Of a DNA stretch of 64,000 nucleotides, positions 7,910-15,866 are shown piece after piece; the first letter of the stretch is position 1; each line of letters opens with the position of its first letter. The notes beneath the pieces were generated by a model. It worked only from the letters and a program-made list of their open reading frames with translations, searched no databases and was not told where the DNA came from. The DNA is from JBOEGW01 sp050633625 (GTDB taxonomy: Bacteria; Pseudomonadota; Alphaproteobacteria; Rhodobacterales; Rhodobacteraceae), in assembly GCA_050633625.1 (NCBI GenBank), contig JBOEGW010000003.1:518350-582349 (forward strand), given 5' to 3'. A program made the translations under genes and the position numbers.

Positions 7910-9067
7910 ATGTCAATAATCACACAATCCAGCACTTGGGCTGATGACGAACACCGGATGTTTGCTGACGCGGTGGGGCGGTTTTTGGACGCGGAAATGG
8001 TGCCCAATGTCGATGACTGGATCGACGCGGGTGTTGTGGCGCGCGCGTTCTGGCGCAAGGCCGGCGATGCGGGGATCATGGCGGGCAGCGTGCCAGAAGC
8101 CTATGGCGGTGTGGGCGGTGACATCGGCTTTGATGCTCTGGTGTTATATGAACAAACTCGGCGCGGTGACATGGGGTGGGGATACGGCATTCAGTCGATT
8201 GTCGTGCATTACATCGCGACCTACGGAACCGAAGAACAAAAGGCACGCTGGTTGCGCGGGCTTGTCAGTGGCGAAACCGTGGGGGCCATCGCGATGACCG
8301 AACCCAGTACGGGAAGCGATCTAAAATCCATCCGCACCACGGCTCTGCGCGATGGAAACGAATATAGGCTCAATGGTTCAAAGATCTTCATCACCAACGG
8401 CCAAGCTGCTGATCTGGTGATCACGGTCGCCAAGACAGACCCCAACGCCGGGTCTAAAGGGATCAGCCTGATTGTTGTGGAACCTGCCGAGGCCGAAGGG
8501 TTTTCGCGCGGCAAACCGCTCAAGAAACTGGGCATGAAAGCCAATGATACTGCGGAGCTGTTTTACGAGAATGTGCGCGTCCCCACCGCCAATTTGATCG
8601 GACATGAGGAAGGTCAAGGGTTCTATCAACTCATGCGTCAGCTTCCCTGGGAGCGCCTGTTGATCGCCATTCAGGCCCTAGGCGCTGTCGACTTCGCAAT
8701 CGCGGAAACAGTGACCTACGTGCAGGAACGCAAGGCTTTTGGCAATCGTGTGATGGACTTCCAGAACACCCGGTTCAAGCTTGCCGAATGTAAGACGAAG
8801 GCCGAAGTTCTCCGGTCGTTTGTGAATGACTGCCTGACGCGGCTGCTCGCGGGCGAGCTGGATGCTGCCACCGCGAGCATGGCAAAACTCTATGGCTCTG
8901 AGGTCCAAGGGCAAATCATGGACGAGTGTTTACAGCTCCACGGCGGGTATGGGTTCATGATGGAGTACCCAATCGCGCGAGCCTATGCCGATGCACGGGT
9001 GCAGCGGATTTATGGCGGCACCAATGAGATCATGAAAGAACTCATCGCGAGGTCGCTAGATGTCTAA
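7910..9067 (+). CDS. Acyl-CoA dehydrogenase family protein
   Basis: A 385-residue FAD-dependent dehydrogenase that oxidises an acyl-CoA thioester to the 2-enoyl-CoA. FAD and substrate motifs visible are AIAMTEPSTGSDLKSI and the C-terminal LQLHGGYGFMMEYPIAR and RIYGGTNEIMKELI. The position that carries the catalytic glutamate in short-chain enzymes (IYEGT) is Gly here, as in the long-chain and isovaleryl branches, where the base sits in an earlier helix. Good ribosome site AGGGAGG. It overlaps the racemase gene by 8 bases, so the pair probably serves branched-chain or methyl-branched acyl-CoA degradation. Confidence 0.93.
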   Translation: MSIITQSSTWADDEHRMFADAVGRFLDAEMVPNVDDWIDAGVVARAFWRKAGDAGIMAGSVPEAYGGVGGDIGFDALVLYEQTRRGDMGWGYGIQSIVVHYIATYGTEEQKARWLRGLVSGETVGAIAMTEPSTGSDLKSIRTTALRDGNEYRLNGSKIFITNGQAADLVITVAKTDPNAGSKGISLIVVEPAEAEGFSRGKPLKKLGMKANDTAELFYENVRVPTANLIGHEEGQGFYQLMRQLPWERLLIAIQALGAVDFAIAETVTYVQERKAFGNRVMDFQNTRFKLAECKTKAEVLRSFVNDCLTRLLAGELDAATASMAKLYGSEVQGQIMDECLQLHGGYGFMMEYPIARAYADARVQRIYGGTNEIMKELIARSLDV

Positions 9068-10148
9068 TGGCCCGCTTCAGGGATTGAGGGTTGTTGAAAT
9101 CGCCGGTCTAGGGCCGACGCCATTTGCTGCCATGTGGCTTGCGGATATGGGCGCAGAGGTTGTGCGCATTGAGCGGCCATCCCTGACGCCGCTCATCGCG
9201 CAAAAGATCGATGTGTTGAACCGAGGCCGTGGATTTGTGGCGCTGGACCTGAAGGATCAGGCAGACTGCGCGCAGGCGGCAGAGCTGATTGCCCGCGCGG
9301 ATATGTTGATCGAGGGGATGCGCCCCGGCGCGATGGAGCGTTTAGGGCTGGGGCCTGAACAGATGTGTAAGGCGAACCCCGCGCTCATTTACGGGCGCAT
9401 GACCGGCTGGGGGCAGGATGGGCCTTTGTCGCACACTGCGGGCCATGACATCAATTATATCGCCCTTACCGGGATGCTTCATGCGATCGGCCCCGCCTCG
9501 CATCCTGTGATGCCGATGAACCTGCTTGGTGATTTTGGCGGCGGGTCGATGTACCTTGTGGCGGGTATGCTCGCCGCCCTTCATCATGCTCAGCGCACGG
9601 GCGAAGGACAAGTCGTAGATTGCGCGATTACAGATGGCGCACTTCATCTTGGGGCGATGATTTATTCCCTTTATGGGTCTGGTCTTTGGGTCGAGTCCCG
9701 TGAAGCGAATTTGTTGGATGGAGGGGCGCCGTTTTATGCGGTTTATGAATGTGCTGATGGAAAGCACATGTCTGTGGGCGCCTTGGAGGGAAAGTTTTAC
9801 GCCGAGCTTCTGCAGCTCTTGGAGCTTGCGGAGGCGGGATTACCGCCCCAAATGGAGGTTGGCGGATGGCCACAAATACGCGCCGCCTTCACGGCCCGTT
9901 TCAAACAAAAGCCGCGTGACGATTGGGCGGCGATTTTTGAGGGAACAGATGCTTGCGCCGCCCCTGTGTTGTCACTTGCCGAGGCTCCGGCGCATCCACA
10001 AAACAAGACCCGAAATGCTTTTGTGTCAGGCGAGGTAACAGCGCCCGCACCTGCACCGCGTTTTTCCAGAACTCCGGCCAAAGCCCGGCCCGGGGAGGAA
10101 CACACCCCTATGTCTCTTTCAGTTCTACTTGCGCGCTGGCGAGCATAG
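9060..10148 (+). CDS. Alpha-methylacyl-CoA racemase-like CoA-transferase (family III)
   Basis: A 362-residue CaiB/BaiF (family III CoA-transferase) protein. The blocks AGHDINYIALTG and NLLGDFGGGSMYL hold the His and Asp that act as bases in alpha-methylacyl-CoA racemases, and CADGKHMSVGALEGKFY matches the region of the third catalytic acid, so racemase is favoured over CoA transfer. It would interconvert (2R)- and (2S)-methylacyl-CoA so that the adjacent dehydrogenase can act. It overlaps that gene by 8 bases and is followed 35 bases on by gloA. Confidence 0.88.
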   Translation: MSNGPLQGLRVVEIAGLGPTPFAAMWLADMGAEVVRIERPSLTPLIAQKIDVLNRGRGFVALDLKDQADCAQAAELIARADMLIEGMRPGAMERLGLGPEQMCKANPALIYGRMTGWGQDGPLSHTAGHDINYIALTGMLHAIGPASHPVMPMNLLGDFGGGSMYLVAGMLAALHHAQRTGEGQVVDCAITDGALHLGAMIYSLYGSGLWVESREANLLDGGAPFYAVYECADGKHMSVGALEGKFYAELLQLLELAEAGLPPQMEVGGWPQIRAAFTARFKQKPRDDWAAIFEGTDACAAPVLSLAEAPAHPQNKTRNAFVSGEVTAPAPAPRFSRTPAKARPGEEHTPMSLSVLLARWRA

Positions 10149-10183
10149 GGTTTACTTGCAGCGCAAAACAAGGGGCGCTTCAC

Positions 10184-10627
10184 ATGCGATACGCACATAC
10201 GATGGTTCGAGTTTCAAACTTGGAAGAAAGCTTGGATTTTTGGATTAACAAGGTTGGGATGATCGAAACCCACCGCAAGGATGTGCCCGAGGGGAAATTC
10301 ACTTTGGTGTTTTTGGCTGCCCCCGCCGATGAACAATCTTCACGCGACACGCGTGCGCCTGAGTTGGAGTTGACCTATAATTGGGATAGCGCGGAAGAGT
10401 ACAAAACCGGGCGAAGCTGGGGGCATCTGGCCTACCGCGTGGACGACATTTATGCGACCTGCGCGCGGCTTTCGGCGGCTGGCGTCACGATCAATCGCCC
10501 CCCGCGCGACGGGTACATGGCATTTTTCAAAAGCCCCGACAATATTTCAGTGGAACTCATCCAAGACGGTCAGGCATTGGCGCCTGCTGAACCTTGGGCA
10601 TCCATGGAAAACGAGGGTGACTGGTAG
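10184..10627 (+). CDS. gloA: Lactoylglutathione lyase (glyoxalase I)
   Basis: A 147-residue VOC-fold protein that isomerises the methylglyoxal-glutathione hemithioacetal. The start is set by MRYAHTMVRV, the usual glyoxalase I N-terminus carrying the first metal ligand His. Other metal ligands are visible as Glu in LELTYNWD, His in WGHLAYRVDD and Glu in ISVELIQ. GFMxxH is replaced by the short bacterial form. It lies between the racemase and sulfotransferase genes on the same strand with a 2-base gap to the latter, so all four genes from 7910 may be co-transcribed. Confidence 0.93.
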   Translation: MRYAHTMVRVSNLEESLDFWINKVGMIETHRKDVPEGKFTLVFLAAPADEQSSRDTRAPELELTYNWDSAEEYKTGRSWGHLAYRVDDIYATCARLSAAGVTINRPPRDGYMAFFKSPDNISVELIQDGQALAPAEPWASMENEGDW

Positions 10628-10629
10628 GC

Positions 10630-11544
10630 GTGTCCGTGCTTGGGCAAAAACTCAAACGCCGCCTCACCCGTTACGGCTTGCTGCGTGGCACGCTGGCGGA
10701 AGGCACGTCACAAGACATTGCCCGCGTTCGCGCCGCCGCGACAAAGCCTGAGGCTGCCAGCGAGACTGCACAAACCGAGGCCCGGCGTTTGATCAATGCG
10801 TTGCCTAAATCGCAGATTGATACGTTTCGAAATGCGTTTGACCCGAAGCATGTGCGCGCAGGGCACTACAAGAACGCAACCTCCTTGCATCTCTTTGTTC
10901 ATATTCCAAAGACCGCAGGCAGCGCCTTGTTATTTGGTCTGCGCGACGGGTTTGAGGCGGTTACGCCCATCCCCTACGACCGCGCGCCCGATGCTCTGGC
11001 CGATGCAATGCAGTCTTTGAATAGCGTAGAACAGGTGACGCGATCCCACGTCCTCATTGGCCATTTCAATTGGCGCGCGGCGTATACTTTCTTTCGGGAC
11101 AATTCTGGGCTTAGGGCCGCATCGATGATCCGAAACCCGGCCGATCGGCTCCTCTCACAGTACCTCTATAACGGGTCAAAGGCGCATCCGGCGCATCTAG
11201 AATTTCGGGCGCGTTTCCCAAAGTTTCAGACCTACCTAGATACGGTAAGCCCGAATTTTCAGCTTCAACAGATGGCTGGCAACGGTGATTTTTCGAGACG
11301 GCTTTTTCGGCTTGGACGGTACTACACCTTCCTTGGTGTCACCGAACATTTTGGCGCGTCTCTCGCCCATTATTCGCGCAGCCATGCGCTTCCAGAAATG
11401 CGCGAACATGTTGTAAACGTGGCAGCAAAAACGCCCTGGCAAGACGTTGAACTAACGACTGAACTGCGTGAAGAAATCTACCTCAAACACGCTCAAGATT
11501 GGGCGCTTTACTCACTCTTGGAGCCGATGTTTCGAGGCGCGTAG
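10630..11544 (+). CDS. Sulfotransferase family 2-like protein
   Basis: A 304-residue product starting at GTG two bases after gloA. It resembles PAPS-dependent sulfotransferases: the 5'-phosphosulfate loop is visible in LFVHIPKTAGSALL (about residues 93-106) and the 3'-phosphate-binding Arg/Ser in SMIRNPADRLLSQYLY (about 160-175). The acceptor is unknown; carbohydrates or lipids are typical for this family. It converges on the sensor kinase gene with a gap of 23 bases. No signal peptide is seen, so it is probably cytoplasmic. Confidence 0.82.
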   Translation: MSVLGQKLKRRLTRYGLLRGTLAEGTSQDIARVRAAATKPEAASETAQTEARRLINALPKSQIDTFRNAFDPKHVRAGHYKNATSLHLFVHIPKTAGSALLFGLRDGFEAVTPIPYDRAPDALADAMQSLNSVEQVTRSHVLIGHFNWRAAYTFFRDNSGLRAASMIRNPADRLLSQYLYNGSKAHPAHLEFRARFPKFQTYLDTVSPNFQLQQMAGNGDFSRRLFRLGRYYTFLGVTEHFGASLAHYSRSHALPEMREHVVNVAAKTPWQDVELTTELREEIYLKHAQDWALYSLLEPMFRGA

Positions 11545-11567
11545 GGCTGTCGACATCCGCGCATTGA

Positions 11568-13775
11568 TCACTGGTGAACCAGATTCATCAAAAACTCACG
11601 CATCCATTGCGGCTCAATCGGTTTATGAAACAGCGTGAGGTCATTGGCGGCGCAGTCCGCAACAACACCTTGGGTTCGGTTCGCTGAAATAATACAGGCC
11701 GGAATGTCGCCGCGCGCCGCGCGCACGGCTTGAACCACATCCGTTCCAAGCACGCCATCATCAAGTTGATAGTCCGCAATGATCGCGTCTGGCGCGATGT
11801 CGAATTCATCAAGGAGCGCAAAAGCCTCCGTTTGGTTGCTTGCCGCCAAGACTGTGACGTCCCAGCGTTCCAGCTGGAGAGCCAAGGCACGGCGCACATC
11901 AGCGTCATTTTCAACAAGCAACACGAACAGGGTCTCAAGCGAACTTGCGGGCGTTGAATTTTGCGTTTCACCCGCTGACAGATGTTGAGGAGGGCCCGAA
12001 CAGAGCGGCAGCGAAATGCGAAAAACGGTGCCCCGCCCGACCACGGATTGCAATTCAAGCGGGTGATTGAGCAGCCCGCAAGCCCGCTCTACGATGGCAA
12101 GCCCGAGCCCCATCCCTTCGGCGGCGGAGGCGGGATCGTGAAGGCGCTTAAACTCACCGAAGACCGCTTCTTGTTCGTCCTCAGGTATGCCCGGCCCGGT
12201 ATCCCAAACCTCTACGCGCACACCCTTGTCGCGCCACCGCAGCCCCACCACAACCTTTCCTGTATCCGTGTATCGCACGGCATTTGCTATCAAGTTTTGC
12301 AAGATGCGCCGCAAATATGTCGCGTCAGATCGCACAACGGCCTGCGTTGGCAAAATCCGCAGCTCCAAACCCTTCTGGCGCGCGATCGGTTCAAGCTCGT
12401 CATGCAACTGGCCAAACAACACCCCAAGCGGGACTTCAGTTGTATGAATTTCCGCCTTGCCGCTGTCGAGTTTTGAAATGTCGAGCAACGCTTCAAGGAT
12501 GTTTTCGACCGAGGCCAGGGCGTTGCCTGCCTTGTCCAGAACTTCGCGTGTTTGCGGCTCAAGTGCGTCATCACCAACCGACGACAGGTAGAGTTTCGCC
12601 GCCGAAAGCGGCTGCAACAAATCATGGCTCGCAGCAGCGACAAACCGGGACTTGGAGGCGTTTGCCCGTTCAGCCTCAAACAAGGCATCTTCCAATTCAA
12701 GCGTGCGTTCGGTCACGCGCGCTTCCAAGAACTCATTTGCGTCCTTGATAGCCTGCACCGCCGCGCGTTCCGCGGACACATCGGTGAAGGAAATCACAAA
12801 CCCTTTGTCGGGCATTTCTTGAGCGAACACCGCAAGGGTTTTTGTGCCGCCTTGCATCATCTCGAAACTCATGGGCGGGCGGCCCGATTGCTGCGCACCC
12901 CAAGCTTGAATACCCTCTTTTGTAATACTGCCCGAAAAGGTGAAATTCTTGCGCACACGGTCAAACAACGTTTGAAAACGGGTGCCGATCCGAAACAGGG
13001 TCGCCGGGATGGACAAAAGCCCACCGGCCCGTTGGTTCCACCCCATAAGGCGGCTTTGGTTATCAAAAATGAACACCCCTTGATTGAGATGTTCCAGCGT
13101 GGCCTTAATGATGCGCGCTTGGTCGTCGAGCATCCTGTCACGTTCTTGCCGTTCAAGGCGCATGATGTCGGTGACGTCTGTTTGCAAAATGACAGTGCCG
13201 CCATCAGGGGTGCGATGTTCAGACACTTGCAGCCAGCGCGACCAGATGATCCGCACGTTGAAAATGACGTGACTGTCTTTGTGATGTGTGAGGCGCTGCG
13301 CGGCCCATTCTGAGGCTGTTTGATCTTCTTTGAGCGACAAGTAGCGCGAAGACGACACAAGATCGACGTACTCGCGAAAGGTAATACCCGGCACGAAGCT
13401 TTCGCGAATATCAGGCATATGCAGCCCAAAACGCGAGTTGCACATGACGAGTTTTTCATAAGGGTCAAACAACGCGAAACCCTCTTGAACTGTCTCAATC
13501 GCATTGGCGAGGTTTGACCGCGCCGCCTCAGTTTCGCGGCTGGCGTCCGCAAGGCGCGCATTAGATGTATTGAGCAAATCAAGGGTGCGTTCTAGCTCGT
13601 GGGTTCGGTTGCGCACTTCTTCTTCGAGCAAGGCCGCGCGCTGAAACTGCGCATAGGCGGCGCCGCTTTCATCTGTCGATTGTTCGACGCGACGCATCAA
13701 CGCCTCACTGATCTTGAGCAGTTTGGCGTGTTGGACCTCGATAGGGTCAAGAGGATTGATAAGCGATTCTGTCAT
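11568..13775 (-). CDS. Hybrid sensor histidine kinase/response regulator with PAS domains (NahK/ErcS-like)
   Basis: A 735-residue soluble sensor kinase. Order: N-terminal coiled coil (about 10-95), PAS with ETVQEGFALFD (about 90-200), second PAS with HLNQGVFIFDNQSRLMGWN (about 225-340), another coiled coil, HisKA with the phospho-acceptor in ASHDLLQPLSAAK, HATPase with NLIANAVRYTD and VWDTGPGIP, and a C-terminal receiver with the acceptor Asp in IIADYQLDDG. I favour the ATG at 13775 over a GTG at 13823 that would overlap the previous gene by 29 bases. It follows the FIST gene by 19 bases. This architecture beside a FIST gene matches the Pseudomonas NosP/NahK pair (NahK is also called ErcS' in the ethanol oxidation locus). 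Confidence 0.9.
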   Translation of the reverse strand: MTESLINPLDPIEVQHAKLLKISEALMRRVEQSTDESGAAYAQFQRAALLEEEVRNRTHELERTLDLLNTSNARLADASRETEAARSNLANAIETVQEGFALFDPYEKLVMCNSRFGLHMPDIRESFVPGITFREYVDLVSSSRYLSLKEDQTASEWAAQRLTHHKDSHVIFNVRIIWSRWLQVSEHRTPDGGTVILQTDVTDIMRLERQERDRMLDDQARIIKATLEHLNQGVFIFDNQSRLMGWNQRAGGLLSIPATLFRIGTRFQTLFDRVRKNFTFSGSITKEGIQAWGAQQSGRPPMSFEMMQGGTKTLAVFAQEMPDKGFVISFTDVSAERAAVQAIKDANEFLEARVTERTLELEDALFEAERANASKSRFVAAASHDLLQPLSAAKLYLSSVGDDALEPQTREVLDKAGNALASVENILEALLDISKLDSGKAEIHTTEVPLGVLFGQLHDELEPIARQKGLELRILPTQAVVRSDATYLRRILQNLIANAVRYTDTGKVVVGLRWRDKGVRVEVWDTGPGIPEDEQEAVFGEFKRLHDPASAAEGMGLGLAIVERACGLLNHPLELQSVVGRGTVFRISLPLCSGPPQHLSAGETQNSTPASSLETLFVLLVENDADVRRALALQLERWDVTVLAASNQTEAFALLDEFDIAPDAIIADYQLDDGVLGTDVVQAVRAARGDIPACIISANRTQGVVADCAANDLTLFHKPIEPQWMREFLMNLVHQ

Positions 13776-13794
13776 GCGTTTCGGCGTCAGACTA

Positions 13795-14961
13795 TCACGA
13801 TTCTGGCGGATAGATCGCAACACCTGTCAAAGTTTGGTTGATATGCATGGAGTTATGTTGTTCGCCGTAGGTGGAAAAGCCAACAACATTGTTGTCGCTC
13901 AAAATACTAGAAACCTCGTTTGTGAGCTGTTTTTCCTGCGCCTCCATGCGGCGAAACACGCAGTCACAGGCGATGATCGCATCGGGGCGAGTCGGGGTTG
14001 AGAGCGAAGCCAATTCATCGCGCAAATGGTTGGCGATGTGCTGTGGCTCGGCCAAGGTCAAGACAAGCCCCTCGTCGATTGCAGAGAAAAACACGAGCTC
14101 CCCATTGTCTTCTACCCGCTGAATTGAGCGAACATGGTGGTGGCCGCCGATCCGCACGACAACCGGATGGGCGGCGAAGGTGAAGGAGGTGAGCTGTTCG
14201 GGGTCTTTGCCCAGAATACGCGCATATTCGCGCGCGGCTGGCTCCGCGTTTATCTCGTGGACTGTGCGTTTGTCAGGGTTCGCGCCGGTCACAACCATGC
14301 GCTTGTCGGTAGGGATTACGTGGTCGGATTTGAACACCCGAATGGGGCAACGTGTGCGAATTTGGGTGAGCACGGCTGCATCCCTGTACGCTTTGCCTTT
14401 GTGCAGCAAAAAGGTCTGTGAGAAATCCTCGCCATCCCCCGCAGAACCGCCAAAGAGTGGCACTGGACCAAACCCGAGCGCAATATCAGACACGAGCTTG
14501 TCTTCTTTGGTGGACAAACCGTCCACGAGCAAAAAATTGAACTCATTCGACCAATCGGGCATCTCAGAAATCAGCTCGTTGCGGACCCGGATCATATTGT
14601 CGATGACCTTTTGCGCGTCGAACTCCGCCAATCCTTCAATCAATGTTGTGCGCGCCCGAAAATATTCGCGCGGGAACCCAATGGCGACAATCTCGCCCTC
14701 GGTATAGCCTTGTTTGGAAATCTCACCAGCCGTGGTGCACCCGATGACTTGGGTGCCCTTGCAGTACACATTTGCTTGTTCGATCAATGCGTCAAAATCG
14801 GCCTGCGGCGTGACGAATAGGATCAGAATTTCGAGGCTTTCTGGGCGCAACCTTTGCGCGATTGTTTGCATCGGAGTCGCGTCGTCGTACGGCACAGAGG
14901 TTGTGCGTACAACAGGTTCGTCCAACGCCTTCGAGCTGCCTAGACCCTGTGACTGGTCCAC
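13795..14961 (-). CDS. FIST-domain sensor protein (NosP-like)
   Basis: A 388-residue protein with FIST N-terminal (about 50-250; VIGCTTAGEISKQGY, LFGGSAGDGEDF) and FIST C-terminal (about 250-380) domains. FIST proteins are cytoplasmic sensors; a characterised subgroup (NosP) binds haem and nitric oxide and controls a co-encoded hybrid kinase. Here it lies directly between a hybrid kinase and a LuxR-type regulator in the same orientation (gaps of 19 and 35 bases). Several histidines are present but I cannot assign a haem ligand from sequence alone. Haem/NO sensing is therefore inference from family and neighbours. Confidence 0.85.
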   Translation of the reverse strand: MDQSQGLGSSKALDEPVVRTTSVPYDDATPMQTIAQRLRPESLEILILFVTPQADFDALIEQANVYCKGTQVIGCTTAGEISKQGYTEGEIVAIGFPREYFRARTTLIEGLAEFDAQKVIDNMIRVRNELISEMPDWSNEFNFLLVDGLSTKEDKLVSDIALGFGPVPLFGGSAGDGEDFSQTFLLHKGKAYRDAAVLTQIRTRCPIRVFKSDHVIPTDKRMVVTGANPDKRTVHEINAEPAAREYARILGKDPEQLTSFTFAAHPVVVRIGGHHHVRSIQRVEDNGELVFFSAIDEGLVLTLAEPQHIANHLRDELASLSTPTRPDAIIACDCVFRRMEAQEKQLTNEVSSILSDNNVVGFSTYGEQHNSMHINQTLTGVAIYPPES

Positions 14962-14996
14962 GCTTGTCCTCCCTCACCCCCTAAGCCCTCCTCGGC

Positions 14997-15668
14997 TCAG
15001 GCTTGATCCTTCAGCACGCTTGCGAAACTCGTCTCTTTGGCAATCAACACGGCCTGGGTGCGGCTTTGCACCCCAAGTTTGCGCATGATCGCTGTCACAT
15101 GCGCTTTCACTGTAGTTTCCGCGATTGAGAGGTCATAGGCAATCTGCTTGTTGAGCTTTCCCTCACAAATCAGTTGCAAAATGCGCGCTTGTTGGTTGGT
15201 GAGGCTCGCAATACGCGACACCGCATCGTTGGAGGAGACGCGACCAGACGCGCTGTCTTCATCCTCAACCGCAACAAAGCCGTCCGGCACGAATGTTTCA
15301 CCGCGTCGCAGGGCTTCAAATGCTGCGCGAAACACGCCGCGTTTTGAATGTTTGGGGACAAATCCGGCGGCACCGGCACGAATTGTAGAGGAAATCACCC
15401 GATTGTCGGCCATCGAGCTGACCACGATCACCGGCACCTTGGCGGCATTGCTTAGTCGCACAAGCCCATCCAGCCCGTCCACATCAGGCAAATTGAGGTC
15501 CAGAACGATCATATCCGGGCGACCGTGCGTCTCGATCTGCTCCAGCGCTTCGGAAAGGCGCGCGGCGGTCCGAATCTCAGCGATGCCAGCGACCGCCTGA
15601 AGCGTCATCGACAGCGCATCACAAAAGAGCGGATGATCATCCACAATAAGGGCCGAGCGCAGATCCAT
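14997..15668 (-). CDS. LuxR-family response regulator (FlhR/EraR-like)
   Basis: A 223-residue two-component regulator. The receiver (1-120) has the acidic pair in LIVDDHPLF, acceptor Asp in MIVLDLNLPDVDG and the conserved Lys in FVPKHSKRG. The C-terminal LuxR-type HTH (about 155-215) includes TNQQARILQLICEGKLNKQIA. I chose the ATG at 15668 (MDLRSALIVDD) because GGGGAA lies about 7 bases before it; in-frame ATGs at 15674 and 15713 are alternatives. It is the first gene of a three-gene set with the FIST protein and hybrid kinase, and lies just beyond the xoxF terminator. By analogy with FlhR in Paracoccus and the exaA regulators of Pseudomonas, xoxF and its cytochrome are likely targets. Confidence 0.88.
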   Translation of the reverse strand: MDLRSALIVDDHPLFCDALSMTLQAVAGIAEIRTAARLSEALEQIETHGRPDMIVLDLNLPDVDGLDGLVRLSNAAKVPVIVVSSMADNRVISSTIRAGAAGFVPKHSKRGVFRAAFEALRRGETFVPDGFVAVEDEDSASGRVSSNDAVSRIASLTNQQARILQLICEGKLNKQIAYDLSIAETTVKAHVTAIMRKLGVQSRTQAVLIAKETSFASVLKDQA

Positions 15669-15810
15669 ATGCATTTCCCCAGGTTTTTCGTGTTTCATTG
15701 ACGCTTGCCTCATCGCGGTGCTTGAGGTGAGCCTAGCAAAATGCTGACCTGCGCGAAGTAAGCCTAAAGTCGGATGCTTCTATGTGTAAGGTGAAATGCC
15801 TTTCAGAAAC

Positions 15811-15850
15811 GAAAAACGCGCCCGGCACAATGGACCGGGCGCGTCATTTT
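15811..15850 (-). terminator. xoxF rho-independent terminator
   Basis: ACGCGCCCGG (15816-15825) and CCGGGCGCGT (15835-15844) form a perfect 10-bp stem with a 9-base loop, followed on the minus strand by TTTTTC. It begins 22 bases after the xoxF stop and separates xoxF from the regulator genes. Confidence 0.92.
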
Positions 15851-15866
15851 TTAGATCAAATTGACC

